DNA of 64,000 bases, taken from NCBI GenBank assembly GCA_029550525.1, contig JAKPHF010000004.1, positions 62,001 through 126,000 on the forward strand, in the 5' to 3' direction. This DNA comes from Planctomycetota bacterium. GTDB taxonomy: Bacteria > Planctomycetota > Phycisphaerae > UBA1845 > PWPN01. This document shows, piece after piece, positions 56,469-64,000 of the stretch (the stretch's first letter is position 1; every line of letters begins with the position of its first letter). The notes below the pieces were generated by a model. It saw only the letters and a program-made list of their open reading frames with translations. It was not told where the DNA came from and did not search any database. The translations under genes were made by a program, and so were the position numbers.

Positions 56469-57827
56469 GTGGATGCAGCCCGCTCGCCCCTGCTTGCCGG
56501 CGTGCCGGCGACCGTGCCGGCCAGTCCCGCCCCCATCATCCCGCTGCTGAGCTACCAGGCCGACGACATTCAATCGACTGCCCGCTTCCGCTGGTGCTGT
56601 TGGTCGCGGCAGGTCGGCAAGAGCTTCACCAAGAGTCTGCGCCGGTTGCTTCGAGGTCTCGAGCGGCGACGGACGCAGATCTTTCTTTCCGCGGGCGAAC
56701 GGCAGAGCCGTGAGTTGATGATCAAGGCTCAGCAGCATTGCCGAGCGCTGAATCTGGCCGCTCATTTCCACGGCGACCGGTTCTTTGCCGGCACGTCGTT
56801 CAAACAATTGACCATCGAGCTGCCCAACCGGGTGCGGATCATCGGGCTGCCCGCCAATCCGCAGACGGTGCGCGGCTTCACCGGCGACGTGTTTCTCGAC
56901 GAGTTCGCCATGCACCGCGACGACCGGGAGATCTGGGCGGCCGTCTTCCCCACCGCCCTGCGCGGCGACGGCGAGATCGACATCGCATCGACGCCCAAGG
57001 GCCGCGACAACATGTTCGCTCTTCTGCGTGACAACCCGCAGTTCGAGCACTCGACGGTCACGCTGGACGACGCCATCGCCGCCGGGCTACAGGTCGATCG
57101 CGAGCAGATCCGCCGTTCCATCCACGATGACGAGATTTACCGGCAGGAGTTCGGCTGCGAGTTTCTCGACGAATCGTCGGCCTTCCTCACGTACGAGCAG
57201 ATCGCGCGGGTGGAGGATCCGCAGCTTGCCGGCGGGTTCGACGCCGCGGCGCTGGCCGACTGTCGAGGCGAGTTGTACTGCGGCGTGGACGTGGGCCGCG
57301 TGCGCGATCTCACGGTGATGTGGGTGTTCGAACTGTGCGACGGCGTCTTGGTGACGCGAGCCGTTCGCGAGAGCGTCAACGAGCCGTTTCGCCGCCAGAG
57401 CGAAGCGCTGCACGGCCTACTCGCCAACCGTCGCTTGCGCAAATGTTGCATCGACGCGGGCGGCATCGGCATGGCCATGGCGGAGGCGGCGGTCGAGGCG
57501 TTTGGTGCTGCGCGGGTCGAGCCGGTCACGCTGACGGCGGCGGTGAAGGATCAGTTGGCCAGCCGGCTGCGGATGCGGGTGGAGGACGCGACGCTGCGCA
57601 TCCCATGCGAGCCGGCGATTCGCAACGACTGGCATTCCGTACGGCGGTCGGTCACGGCAGCCGGCCCCGCACGGTACGACTCTAGCCGCGCCGAAGGGAG
57701 CCACGCCGATCGGTTCTGGGCGGCCTGCCTGGCCGTGCGAGCGACCGAGAATGCCACCCCGCCCATGGGCGACGTCGGACTCGTTCAGAGCGGCCCCTTC
57801 CGATACGCGAGAAACGGCGTGTGGTAA
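56469..57827 (+). CDS. Mu gp28-like terminase large subunit
   Basis: A 452-residue phage-type packaging ATPase/nuclease. The ATPase has a Walker A-like loop CWSRQVGKSFT (Lys51), VRGFTGDVFLDEFA (Walker B Asp144-Glu145) and the coupling segment ASTPKG. The RNase H-like nuclease has Asp274 in GVDVGRVRDL, Asp329 in CCIDAGG and Asp414 in GSHADRFW, so all three metal-binding acids are intact. Length is normal for this branch. GTG start at 56469 follows GAGG. Operon with the portal gene 27 bases downstream, but no other phage gene is near. Confidence 0.85.
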   Translation: MDAARSPLLAGVPATVPASPAPIIPLLSYQADDIQSTARFRWCCWSRQVGKSFTKSLRRLLRGLERRRTQIFLSAGERQSRELMIKAQQHCRALNLAAHFHGDRFFAGTSFKQLTIELPNRVRIIGLPANPQTVRGFTGDVFLDEFAMHRDDREIWAAVFPTALRGDGEIDIASTPKGRDNMFALLRDNPQFEHSTVTLDDAIAAGLQVDREQIRRSIHDDEIYRQEFGCEFLDESSAFLTYEQIARVEDPQLAGGFDAAALADCRGELYCGVDVGRVRDLTVMWVFELCDGVLVTRAVRESVNEPFRRQSEALHGLLANRRLRKCCIDAGGIGMAMAEAAVEAFGAARVEPVTLTAAVKDQLASRLRMRVEDATLRIPCEPAIRNDWHSVRRSVTAAGPARYDSSRAEGSHADRFWAACLAVRATENATPPMGDVGLVQSGPFRYARNGVW

Positions 57828-57854
57828 GCACAACCAACCAGGTCAGGAGCGATC

Positions 57855-59141
57855 ATGAGCATCACCGAGCGGATTCTCAACACGTTGCGAGGCACGAAAG
57901 CTTCAACCACGCGCCCCAAGCCGGGCCGGCTCGTGAACGGCGAGGCACTGGATCGATGGCGCGAATATCCCGCCGACGGGCTGACGCCGGCGGAACTGGC
58001 TCGCATTCTTCGCGAAGCCGACGAAGGTGCGCCAGATCGGGCATTGGCCTTGTTCGAGCAGATGGAGGAGAAGGACGCGCATCTGCACTCGGTGGCGAAC
58101 ACGCGCCGACTGGCGCTCACCGGTTTGCGGTGGCAGGTGATCTCTGCCGCACAGGTGCATGACGGCGTCGATGCCGCACGAGCGGACGAGGCTGCCGAGT
58201 ACTGCCGCCGCGTGCTGGCCCGCATCGAGCACTTCGACGAGGCGCTGCAGCACCTCTCGCTGGCCATGGGCCGCAACGTGGCCATCGCCGAAAATGTGTG
58301 GGAGATCTTGGATGGCGAGTTGCAGTTGGTGGACGTGGTACCGGTGAGCTTCGACCGCGTGACGTTCGACATGGCCGGTCAGCCTCGCATCCTGACCAAG
58401 GACGCGCCGTACGAAGGCATCGAGCTCCCGCCAGACAAGTTCGTGGTGCACACGCCGCATGCCGTCTCCGGCCATCCCATGCGGGGCGGGCTTCTGCGAG
58501 CGACGGCGCTGGCATATCTGGCCAAGCACTTTTCCATGAAGGACTGGATGGTCTATGCCGAGTTGTTCGGCATGCCCGTGCGCATCGCGCGATACGAGCC
58601 GGGAGCCACGGCGGAGGAGAAGCGCGAACTGCTGAGTATGCTCGAATCGCTCGGCGCTGAGGCAGCGGCCATCTTCAGCAAGGCGGTCGAGGTGCAGTTG
58701 TTGGAAGCCGGCCGCGGCGCCGTCCCGCCGCCGTACGAGCACATGTGCGACTTCTTCAACCGCGAGCTGAGCAAGGCCTGGCTGGGCCAAACGCTGACCG
58801 TCGAAGGGACGGCCAACGATTCGCGTCCCGGGGCCAGCGGGCCGGCCATCCACAACGAGGTGCGGCTTGACCTACGGCAGGACGATATCGTCAAGGAAGG
58901 CCGCACCATCCGCCGCGACGTGCTCGGCCCGCTGACGCGGCTGCGCTTCGGGCCGGATGCGCCGGTGCCGTACTTCAAGCGGGTGCTCGAGCCGCCGCGC
59001 GATCTCAAGCAACTGGCCGACGTGCTCAATGTGGCGGTCAATGACCTGGGTATGCAGGTTCCGTCGCAATGGGCGCACCACGCCCTCGGTGTGCCGCACG
59101 CGGCCGATGAGCCGGCGGTGCTGACCGGTAGGAAAAGATGA
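57855..59141 (+). CDS. Mu gp29-like portal protein (DUF935)
   Basis: A 428-residue portal-type protein. The N-terminal region has DGLTPAELARILREADEGAPDRALALFEQMEEKDAHLHSV, the usual opening of gp29/DUF935 proteins, then RRLALTGLRWQVISA and VWEILDGELQLVDVVPVSFDRVTFD. The central part has KDWMVYAELFGMPVRIARYEPGA and an SKAWLGQTLTVEG segment. ATG at 57855 follows AGGAGCGATC. In Mu, gp28 and gp29 are packaging terminase and portal; here no protease, scaffold, capsid or tail gene follows. Confidence 0.84.
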   Translation: MSITERILNTLRGTKASTTRPKPGRLVNGEALDRWREYPADGLTPAELARILREADEGAPDRALALFEQMEEKDAHLHSVANTRRLALTGLRWQVISAAQVHDGVDAARADEAAEYCRRVLARIEHFDEALQHLSLAMGRNVAIAENVWEILDGELQLVDVVPVSFDRVTFDMAGQPRILTKDAPYEGIELPPDKFVVHTPHAVSGHPMRGGLLRATALAYLAKHFSMKDWMVYAELFGMPVRIARYEPGATAEEKRELLSMLESLGAEAAAIFSKAVEVQLLEAGRGAVPPPYEHMCDFFNRELSKAWLGQTLTVEGTANDSRPGASGPAIHNEVRLDLRQDDIVKEGRTIRRDVLGPLTRLRFGPDAPVPYFKRVLEPPRDLKQLADVLNVAVNDLGMQVPSQWAHHALGVPHAADEPAVLTGRKR

Positions 59142-59160
59142 CGCGGCGACACGAGGACGC
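59141..59160. repeat. short octamer array (CGCGGCGA type)
   Basis: CGCGGCGA, CACGAGGA, CGCGGCGA: complement of the octamer arrays at 1195 and 36893. It overlaps the portal stop. Confidence 0.45.
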
Positions 59161-59174
59161 GGCGAACTTTCGGG

Positions 59175-59193
59175 GGGCGGGCGAGACGCCCGC
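59175..59193. repeat. 19-base palindrome variant GGCGGGCGAGACGCCCGCC
   Basis: Compensatory change relative to the copies at 37218 and 44699: A to G on the left arm and T to C on the right, so the stem is kept. Confidence 0.58.
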
Positions 59194-59200
59194 CGCCCCC

Positions 59201-59228
59201 CAGCCACCAGTCCCCAGCCCCCAGGCCC
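59201..59228. repeat. heptamer array (AGTCCCC type)
   Basis: AGCCACC, AGTCCCC, AGCCCCC, AGGCCCG. It lies in the 98-base gap between the convergent portal and hydrolase genes. Confidence 0.65.
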
Positions 59229-59239
59229 GGGGCTTGGCC

Positions 59240-61819
59240 CTACTCCCGATGGGTCGCTCGCCAGTAATCGGCGCCGATCATCTCGACCGGGATGTCCTTG
59301 ATGCCCAGACTGCGGGCGGGCGAGTCGCTGCGCAGCCGGTAGTCGTCCGGAGCGGCGTCGAGGAACATGGGATCGGCCAGAACGGTGTGGGCGTCCATGC
59401 CGGCGGCTTGCCACTCCGCGTAAGAGCCGGCAGGCGTTACCTTCGAGTCAAGCCTGGTCAGATCCGATTCGCGGCACCAGTACAGATTGTGATCCCATTC
59501 GGTGAACGTGCCGGGCCATTTGCTCCACGCGAAGACAAGCCTGCGATCCTGGGCTGAACCCTCCACCGTACTCGCCGAGAATGCCACGATGTTGCGCACG
59601 AAGCGGTTGCCGCGCATGAAGTCGTCGCGCGGCTGCAGGCGGATCTGTTCGTTGGCGGCATCGACGAAGATGTTGTTCTCGAACGTGTTGTTCTTGCCCC
59701 CATGCACACAGATGCCGCCGTTCACGGTGCGAGCCACGATGTTGCCGTAAACAAGCGTGCCGCTGGAATAATCATCGAGATAGATACCCCAGTTGAAGTA
59801 CGGCGTGAGGATGCGGCCGTCGCGGTCGGTGCCCATGCCGATCACGTCGAGGATGAGGTTGTGCCGGATCACGTTGCCGGTGTCCTGCTTGTGGCGTCCG
59901 AGCGTTTCGATGGCCCCGGTGTCGTTGGTTTCCAGGTTGGTGCGGCGAATATCGTTAAATTCGACTCGATTGCGGTGCGAAAAAGCATGGTCGGTGTAGG
60001 ACTTGAGGGAGATGGCATAGCGGCTCAAGTCGCTGAACGTGTTGTGCACGATCTCGTTGTCGCTGGAGGTCGTGCAGTACACGCCGGCCACGTGTTTGTA
60101 GATGAGCCCCAGCCGACGCATGACGTTGCCCGCGATGTGGATATGGTGTGGTTGATCGGCGACGCCGCCATGCAGGAACAGGCCCCCCTGGCCCAGGTCG
60201 TACAGATCGTTACCCGTGAACGCGACGCGATGCGTGCCGGCCTCCATGCGGACGGCATAGCCGCCAAGGCGACGGAACGTGCAGTTGCGGATTGAGCAGT
60301 CGCGCACGCGGGCCATGTGAATGGCGGCATCGGCTGGCGAGTAGTATTCGCGCGTGACGGTGTAATCGGTGTCGATGAAGGACAGTCCGACAAAGTGCAC
60401 GTGCTCAACCCATCGGTCGTCCTGGCCGCGCAGTTCGATCAGGCGGTCGAGCCGAGGCGCAACCACGTTCTGCGGCGTGGGCGCATCCTCAAAAGGTATG
60501 TACTCGACCCGGCCGGCCTTCTCGTCCAGATACCACTCGCCGGGCGCATCCAGGGCCGCCCGCACATTCTCGACAAAATAGCGGTTGCCCATGCGGATCT
60601 CTTGGGCGCCCCCCCCGGTGAAGTAGATGCGGCGCGAGTCCGCGTCGATGCGCTCGATGGGAACGATGCCGTTCACCCAGCCCCATGCGGGGAAGATATG
60701 TACTTCGGCGCCCGCGATCTGTCCCCACGCCGGGATGTCGCCCGGCTTGTAGCGCAGGTATGCCGTGATTCCGGCGGGCGTGGGCGGCGAGGGTGGCTTG
60801 ACCTTCCCTCCCTGGGCTTTCTCGAACGCCTCGGCCTGGATGAGCAAGAGCCCGTGCGGCGATGTCGGTGGTTTGACTTCGAACGCTCCCCACCACGTCG
60901 GCGTCGAGATGGCCGTACCAGGATCCCACGCGTCATCGGACGTAAGGGCCAACGCATCGAGGCTCAGCCCGCCGCCCTTCACGTTGCTCCAGGTCAGCAC
61001 GCATTCGCCCTGCGGGAGTTGGATCGTCGCCGAGCGGGCCCAATGAAAGTTGCTCCATCCACCCGTATCGGGCAAGTTCTCGAGCGCGACCGGCTCAGCG
61101 TCGCCGGCCTGCAAAGCAGTGCGTCCGCTCATATCGCTCACGCCGCGAGCACTCGCGCGACTGGCGTAGCGCAGCCAGACGTGATACCGGCCGGCTGCAG
61201 GCACGCGCAAGCGCCACGTGAGCTTGGTGCCCACCTCGTGGAGATCAGCGACCGCCCGATCGAACCGGCCGACCTCCCACGGCTCACCGTGCCAATCGGC
61301 GAAGAGCCAACCGCCCTCGTGCGGCCGGGCCGGATCGAAGTCAGGATGCCGCGCCCGGCGGGCCCAACGATCGCCCACGCGGAGGATTCGGAACCGCCAC
61401 TGGCCGTCGGCCGCTTGCGGCACATCCGCCGACCACAGGCCGCCCGCATTCTTGCGCCAGCCTTCAATGGGCACGCCGCCGCTGAAGATCACCTCGCCCT
61501 CGGCGCGGTACGTGATCGGGCAGCGTTGCGTTCCCGAGTCGGCCGGCGTGAACGCCAGCGGCGCATCGAGCCGATACGTGCCCGCATGCACGACAACCTC
61601 CACCGGCTCGCTCAGGCCGGTGGCAATCAATTCCCGGACCGCTTGCTGAGCCCGGACCGGCGTGGCAAACGGGCCGTCCTGCCCATCGGCCGCGGCGCGC
61701 CGGCCAGACCATGCGTCATTGCCGGCAGGCGAGACGTGTAGCGTCACCGCTTCGACAGAAGCGGCCACGAACGCAAACACACAAACGGTCAGCCGAACGA
61801 AGTGCGCAGGGTGTGACAT
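59240..61819 (-). CDS. secreted right-handed beta-helix glycoside hydrolase, GH141-like
   Basis: An 859-residue exported protein; signal MSHPAHFVRLTVCVFAFVAASVEA. It opens with TLHVSPAGNDAWSGRRAAADGQDGPFATPVRAQQAVREL, the hallmark start of GH141-type beta-helix enzymes. A CBM-like insertion (about 190-330, with YHVWLRYASRAS and GGLSLDALAL) interrupts the N-terminal part. Residues 470-780 are parallel beta-helix coils (RDCSIRNCTFRRLGGYAVRM, HIAGNVMRRLGLIYKH, NTFENNIFVDAANEQI). ATG at 61819 follows GGGAGGAGG. Likely acts on complex plant or algal polysaccharides, alongside the divergent sulfatase. Confidence 0.82.
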   Translation of the reverse strand: MSHPAHFVRLTVCVFAFVAASVEAVTLHVSPAGNDAWSGRRAAADGQDGPFATPVRAQQAVRELIATGLSEPVEVVVHAGTYRLDAPLAFTPADSGTQRCPITYRAEGEVIFSGGVPIEGWRKNAGGLWSADVPQAADGQWRFRILRVGDRWARRARHPDFDPARPHEGGWLFADWHGEPWEVGRFDRAVADLHEVGTKLTWRLRVPAAGRYHVWLRYASRASARGVSDMSGRTALQAGDAEPVALENLPDTGGWSNFHWARSATIQLPQGECVLTWSNVKGGGLSLDALALTSDDAWDPGTAISTPTWWGAFEVKPPTSPHGLLLIQAEAFEKAQGGKVKPPSPPTPAGITAYLRYKPGDIPAWGQIAGAEVHIFPAWGWVNGIVPIERIDADSRRIYFTGGGAQEIRMGNRYFVENVRAALDAPGEWYLDEKAGRVEYIPFEDAPTPQNVVAPRLDRLIELRGQDDRWVEHVHFVGLSFIDTDYTVTREYYSPADAAIHMARVRDCSIRNCTFRRLGGYAVRMEAGTHRVAFTGNDLYDLGQGGLFLHGGVADQPHHIHIAGNVMRRLGLIYKHVAGVYCTTSSDNEIVHNTFSDLSRYAISLKSYTDHAFSHRNRVEFNDIRRTNLETNDTGAIETLGRHKQDTGNVIRHNLILDVIGMGTDRDGRILTPYFNWGIYLDDYSSGTLVYGNIVARTVNGGICVHGGKNNTFENNIFVDAANEQIRLQPRDDFMRGNRFVRNIVAFSASTVEGSAQDRRLVFAWSKWPGTFTEWDHNLYWCRESDLTRLDSKVTPAGSYAEWQAAGMDAHTVLADPMFLDAAPDDYRLRSDSPARSLGIKDIPVEMIGADYWRATHRE

Positions 61820-61976
61820 GGGACCTCCTCCCAGATGGGGTCAGTTCGTTGCGTGCCGGGCGGAATTGTAATACAACCGGGCACGGGTATCGACGGCCAA
61901 TGGTGACACAAGCTCCCGGCCGGCAAACGGCGCACTGGAAGGATGGCCCACAACAACAGTTGGAAAGGGAGTACCC
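61820..61976. other. divergent regulatory stretch between hydrolase and sulfatase
   Basis: Contains TTGTAATAC near 61867 that may serve as a -10 region, but I find no clear -35. Must hold both promoters. Confidence 0.35.
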
Positions 61977-63644
61977 ATGATCGCGGCACGAGCTGAGACC
62001 CGGTTCCTCCCAGGGGTTCTGATCCCCGGACTCTTGGCGGCCCAACTCGTCACGACGGCGTTCGCGCAAACGACCCCGTCGCAGAGGACCGCGGGCTCGC
62101 GCCCCAACATCCTGTGGATCACGTGCGAGGACATGAGCCCGGATCTAGGTTGCTACGGCGACTCGTATGCTCGCACGCCCACGCTGGACAACCTGGCTGC
62201 CCAGGGTGTGCGCTACACGAACATGTTCTCGGTGGCCGGCGTGTGCGCTCCCAGCCGATCGGCCATCATCACGGGCATGTATCCCTGCTCCATCGGGACG
62301 CATCACATGCGCTGCAAAGGCGTGCCACCCGCACACGTGAAGTGCTTCACCGAATACTTGCGGGCCGCCGGCTACTACTGCACGAACAATGTCAAAACGG
62401 ACTACAACTTCGACGCCCCTGTCACCGCGTGGGATGAATGCAGCGCAAAGGCCGACTGGCGCGGGCGGGCGCCCGGCCAGCCGTTTTTCTCGGTGATCAA
62501 CATCACGACCACGCACGAAGGCCAGATCCGCTCCACGGAACAGAAGTTCGCGCTCCACATGAGCCGCGTGAAACCGGAAGATCGTCACGACCCGCTCAAA
62601 GCCGTACTGCCTCCGTACTATCCCGACACGCCCATCGTCCGCCGCGACTGGGCCCGCTACTACGATCTGATCACTTCCATGGACGCCCAGGTGGCGGAGA
62701 TTCTCCAACGGCTTGAAGCGGACGGCTTAGCCGACAGCACTATCGTGTTTTTCTTTAGCGACCACGGGCGGGGCCTGCCTCGGGCCAAGCGGTGGTTGTA
62801 CGATTCGGGCCTGCACGTGCCCATGATCGTGCGCTGGCCCGACCGAAGTGGAGCAGGCAGCACGTGCGACGACCTGGTAAGCTTCGTCGATCTGGCTCCG
62901 ACCGTGCTTTCGCTGGCCGGTGTGGAGATCCCCGAGCACATGCAAGGCGGTGCGTTCCTGGGCGACCAGAAGGTGGCCAAGCCGCGTGAATACGTCTGTG
63001 CCGCTCGCGACCGCATGGACGAGACGTACGACATCATCCGGGCCGTGCGCGACAAGCAATACAAGTACATTCGCAACTTCAGGCCCGGCCGCCCCTATGC
63101 TCAATACATCCATTACGCGGAACAAATGCCGACCATGCAGGAGATGCGGCGGCTGTACAAGGAGGGCAAGCTGACCGGCCCGCAGAAGATCTTCTTTCTG
63201 CCGGAGAAGCCCGAGGAAGAGCTGTACGACACGCAGGCCGATCCGCATGAGATCAATAACCTGGCCGGTTCCGCCGAGCACGCGACCACACTGGAGCGCA
63301 TGCGCAAAGCGCTGGAGGACTGGATGACGGCCATCGGCGATCTGGCATTCGTCCCGGAAGAGGAGCTCAACGAGCGCATGCGGCCGGGTGGCAAGTGGGC
63401 CAAGACCGAAGCGCCGGTGATCTCGTTATCACGGGGCGGGCAAGATGGTGTGGTGACGGTCACCATCACCTGTTCGACGCCGGGTGCCTCCATCGCGTAC
63501 ACGACGCAGTCCGGCAAGGACGCGCACTGGTTGCTCTACAGCAAGCCCGTCGAGCTGCCTGGATCGGCGACGCTGCGAGCCAAGGCCATTCGGCTGGGCT
63601 ATCTGGAAAGCGACGAGGTGGAGCGACGGCTCCAAAAGCATTAG
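61977..63644 (+). CDS. secreted arylsulfatase-family sulfatase with C-terminal hexosaminidase-type domain
   Basis: A 555-residue exported enzyme; signal about residues 1-30 (ending TTAFAQ). The sulfatase signature CAPSR (Cys90-Arg94) holds the cysteine converted to formylglycine; metal ligands begin with Glu51-Asp52 in WITCEDMSPDLG, and SDHGRGLPRAKRWLYDSG is the second metal and substrate segment. The last 75 residues (GGQDGVVTVTITCSTPGASIAYTTQSG) resemble the chitobiase/hexosaminidase C-terminal domain. The order resembles heparan-N-sulfatase-like planctomycete enzymes. ATG at 61977 follows GGGAG. Needs a formylglycine-generating or anaerobic maturase from elsewhere. Confidence 0.93.
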   Translation: MIAARAETRFLPGVLIPGLLAAQLVTTAFAQTTPSQRTAGSRPNILWITCEDMSPDLGCYGDSYARTPTLDNLAAQGVRYTNMFSVAGVCAPSRSAIITGMYPCSIGTHHMRCKGVPPAHVKCFTEYLRAAGYYCTNNVKTDYNFDAPVTAWDECSAKADWRGRAPGQPFFSVINITTTHEGQIRSTEQKFALHMSRVKPEDRHDPLKAVLPPYYPDTPIVRRDWARYYDLITSMDAQVAEILQRLEADGLADSTIVFFFSDHGRGLPRAKRWLYDSGLHVPMIVRWPDRSGAGSTCDDLVSFVDLAPTVLSLAGVEIPEHMQGGAFLGDQKVAKPREYVCAARDRMDETYDIIRAVRDKQYKYIRNFRPGRPYAQYIHYAEQMPTMQEMRRLYKEGKLTGPQKIFFLPEKPEEELYDTQADPHEINNLAGSAEHATTLERMRKALEDWMTAIGDLAFVPEEELNERMRPGGKWAKTEAPVISLSRGGQDGVVTVTITCSTPGASIAYTTQSGKDAHWLLYSKPVELPGSATLRAKAIRLGYLESDEVERRLQKH

Positions 63645-63654
63645 TGCCGGGAGG

Positions 63655-63706
63655 GGAAGCACGCCCCACTCGGAAAGAGGCGGCCGGGTCAAGCCCCGCC
63701 GCTCGC
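63655..63706 (+). repeat. dispersed GC-rich repeat, copy C
   Basis: GAAGCACGCCCCACTCGGAAAGAGGCGGCCGGG followed by the shared GTCAAGCCCCGCCGCTCGC, as in copies A and B. It lies 10 bases after the sulfatase stop. Confidence 0.6.
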
Positions 63707-63736
63707 AGCGTAACCCACATGATCGCTTGGACCTGT

Positions 63737-63762
63737 GCTGAAAGCTGACAGCTGATAGCTAC
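63737..63762. repeat. heptamer array (GCTGACA type)
   Basis: GCTGAAA, GCTGACA, GCTGATA, GCTAC, 16 bases before the last gene's ATG. Confidence 0.62.
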
Positions 63763-63778
63763 TTTTCAAGGGCCTCCT

Positions 63779-64000
63779 ATGCACGCCTGGACACGCTTGA
63801 TCGCATTGGCATCGCTTTCGCTCGCTTCGTGCAGTCACCTGGCCAGCCGGCCCGACTTCGTGACGTACGTGCCCCATCGGCTCGACGGCAGCGACGGCAC
63901 GAATCAGCATTTTCTTGTCACGCCGGTGGCGAATCGGGAGTTCCTCGCGTTCTGGACGCAGGCCACGCGCGAGAACGACCCGGATCAGCGGGTGGTCATG
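63779..64000 (+). CDS. sialidase/BNR-type lipoprotein (start only)
   Basis: The frame is open to the right edge (74 codons). MHAWTRLIALASLSLASC is a lipoprotein signal with the Cys at position 18. The next stretch, FVTYVPHRLDGSDGTNQHFLVTPVANREFLAFWTQATREN, resembles the first blade of sialidase-like (BNR) propellers common in planctomycetes. AAGGG lies upstream of the ATG. It follows the sulfatase on the same strand, so it may belong to the same polysaccharide-degradation set. Family is a reasonable guess from one blade. Confidence 0.68.
   Translation, partial: MHAWTRLIALASLSLASCSHLASRPDFVTYVPHRLDGSDGTNQHFLVTPVANREFLAFWTQATRENDPDQRVVM

Noticed and set aside
56006..56539. A 177-codon minus-strand open frame before the terminase, considered as a phage regulator
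   Set aside because: No HTH, no start signal, and it overlaps the terminase start; composition is that of a chance open frame.

Overview
High-GC bacterial chromosome segment, most likely from the Planctomycetota (PVC superphylum, Phycisphaerae-like). The assignment is inference from content: a sulfatase with a CxPSR motif, many secreted glycoside hydrolase-type proteins, a Tat-exported DUF6807 protein, an EpsI/exosortase-associated protein beside a giant TPR protein, planctomycete-style lipoproteins and HslUV. There is no rRNA operon or CRISPR array. Two tRNAs are present, Ser(UGA) and Gln(CUG).

Layout. 1-4.2 kb: L-arabinose catabolism operon read leftwards (araB, araD, then araA running off the left edge) with a small LuxR-type HTH protein upstream. 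4.4-5.4 kb: outer-membrane barrel gene with a strong promoter and a clear terminator. 5.8 kb: tRNA-Ser. 6-9.7 kb: two secreted glycan-active proteins. 10-14.3 kb: methyltransferase, DUF6807 protein, lipoprotein, matrixin-like lipoprotein protease. 14.8-17.8 kb: exopolysaccharide initiation pair (divergent NDP-sugar nucleotidyltransferase/left-handed beta-helix protein, and a beta-helix/sugar-phosphate transferase fusion). 18.5-20.1 kb: zinc-ribbon membrane protein and NarL-type response regulator. 20-26.4 kb: divergent pair of large secreted proteins. 26.5-28 kb: pyrR-pyrB. 28-30.3 kb: broken four-helix-bundle gene between complementary heptamer arrays, methyltransferase, rpsD. 30.6-36.8 kb: giant membrane protein with a Gln/Gly-rich tail, and a GH78-type rhamnosidase. 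37 kb: tRNA-Gln behind a promoter and a terminator-like hairpin. 37.2-43.4 kb: giant TPR protein and EpsI-like protein. 43.9-47.7 kb: NeuD-type acetyltransferase, tyrosine phosphatase lipoprotein, hslU, hslV. 47.9-50.3 kb: small lipoprotein, a 45-residue peptide gene, a frameshifted UPF0158-type gene, a hypothetical protein. 50.5-55.7 kb: thrC and metH. 56.5-59.1 kb: isolated Mu-like terminase and portal genes. 59.2-64 kb: beta-helix hydrolase (GH141-like), sulfatase and the start of a sialidase-like lipoprotein.

Functional picture. Amino-acid, nucleotide and protein quality-control genes are interspersed with genes for taking apart sulfated or decorated plant and algal polysaccharides (arabinose, rhamnose, GH141, sulfatase, sialidase-like) and for making an exopolysaccharide or exosortase-linked surface. 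The most striking non-coding feature is a family of imperfect tandem heptanucleotide arrays in at least a dozen intergenic places, with different unit sequences, several as facing inverted pairs, alongside two dispersed GC-rich palindrome families. Several genes (thrC, pyrR, one methyltransferase) have a -10-like hexamer 6-9 bases before the start codon and no Shine-Dalgarno, suggesting leaderless mRNAs.
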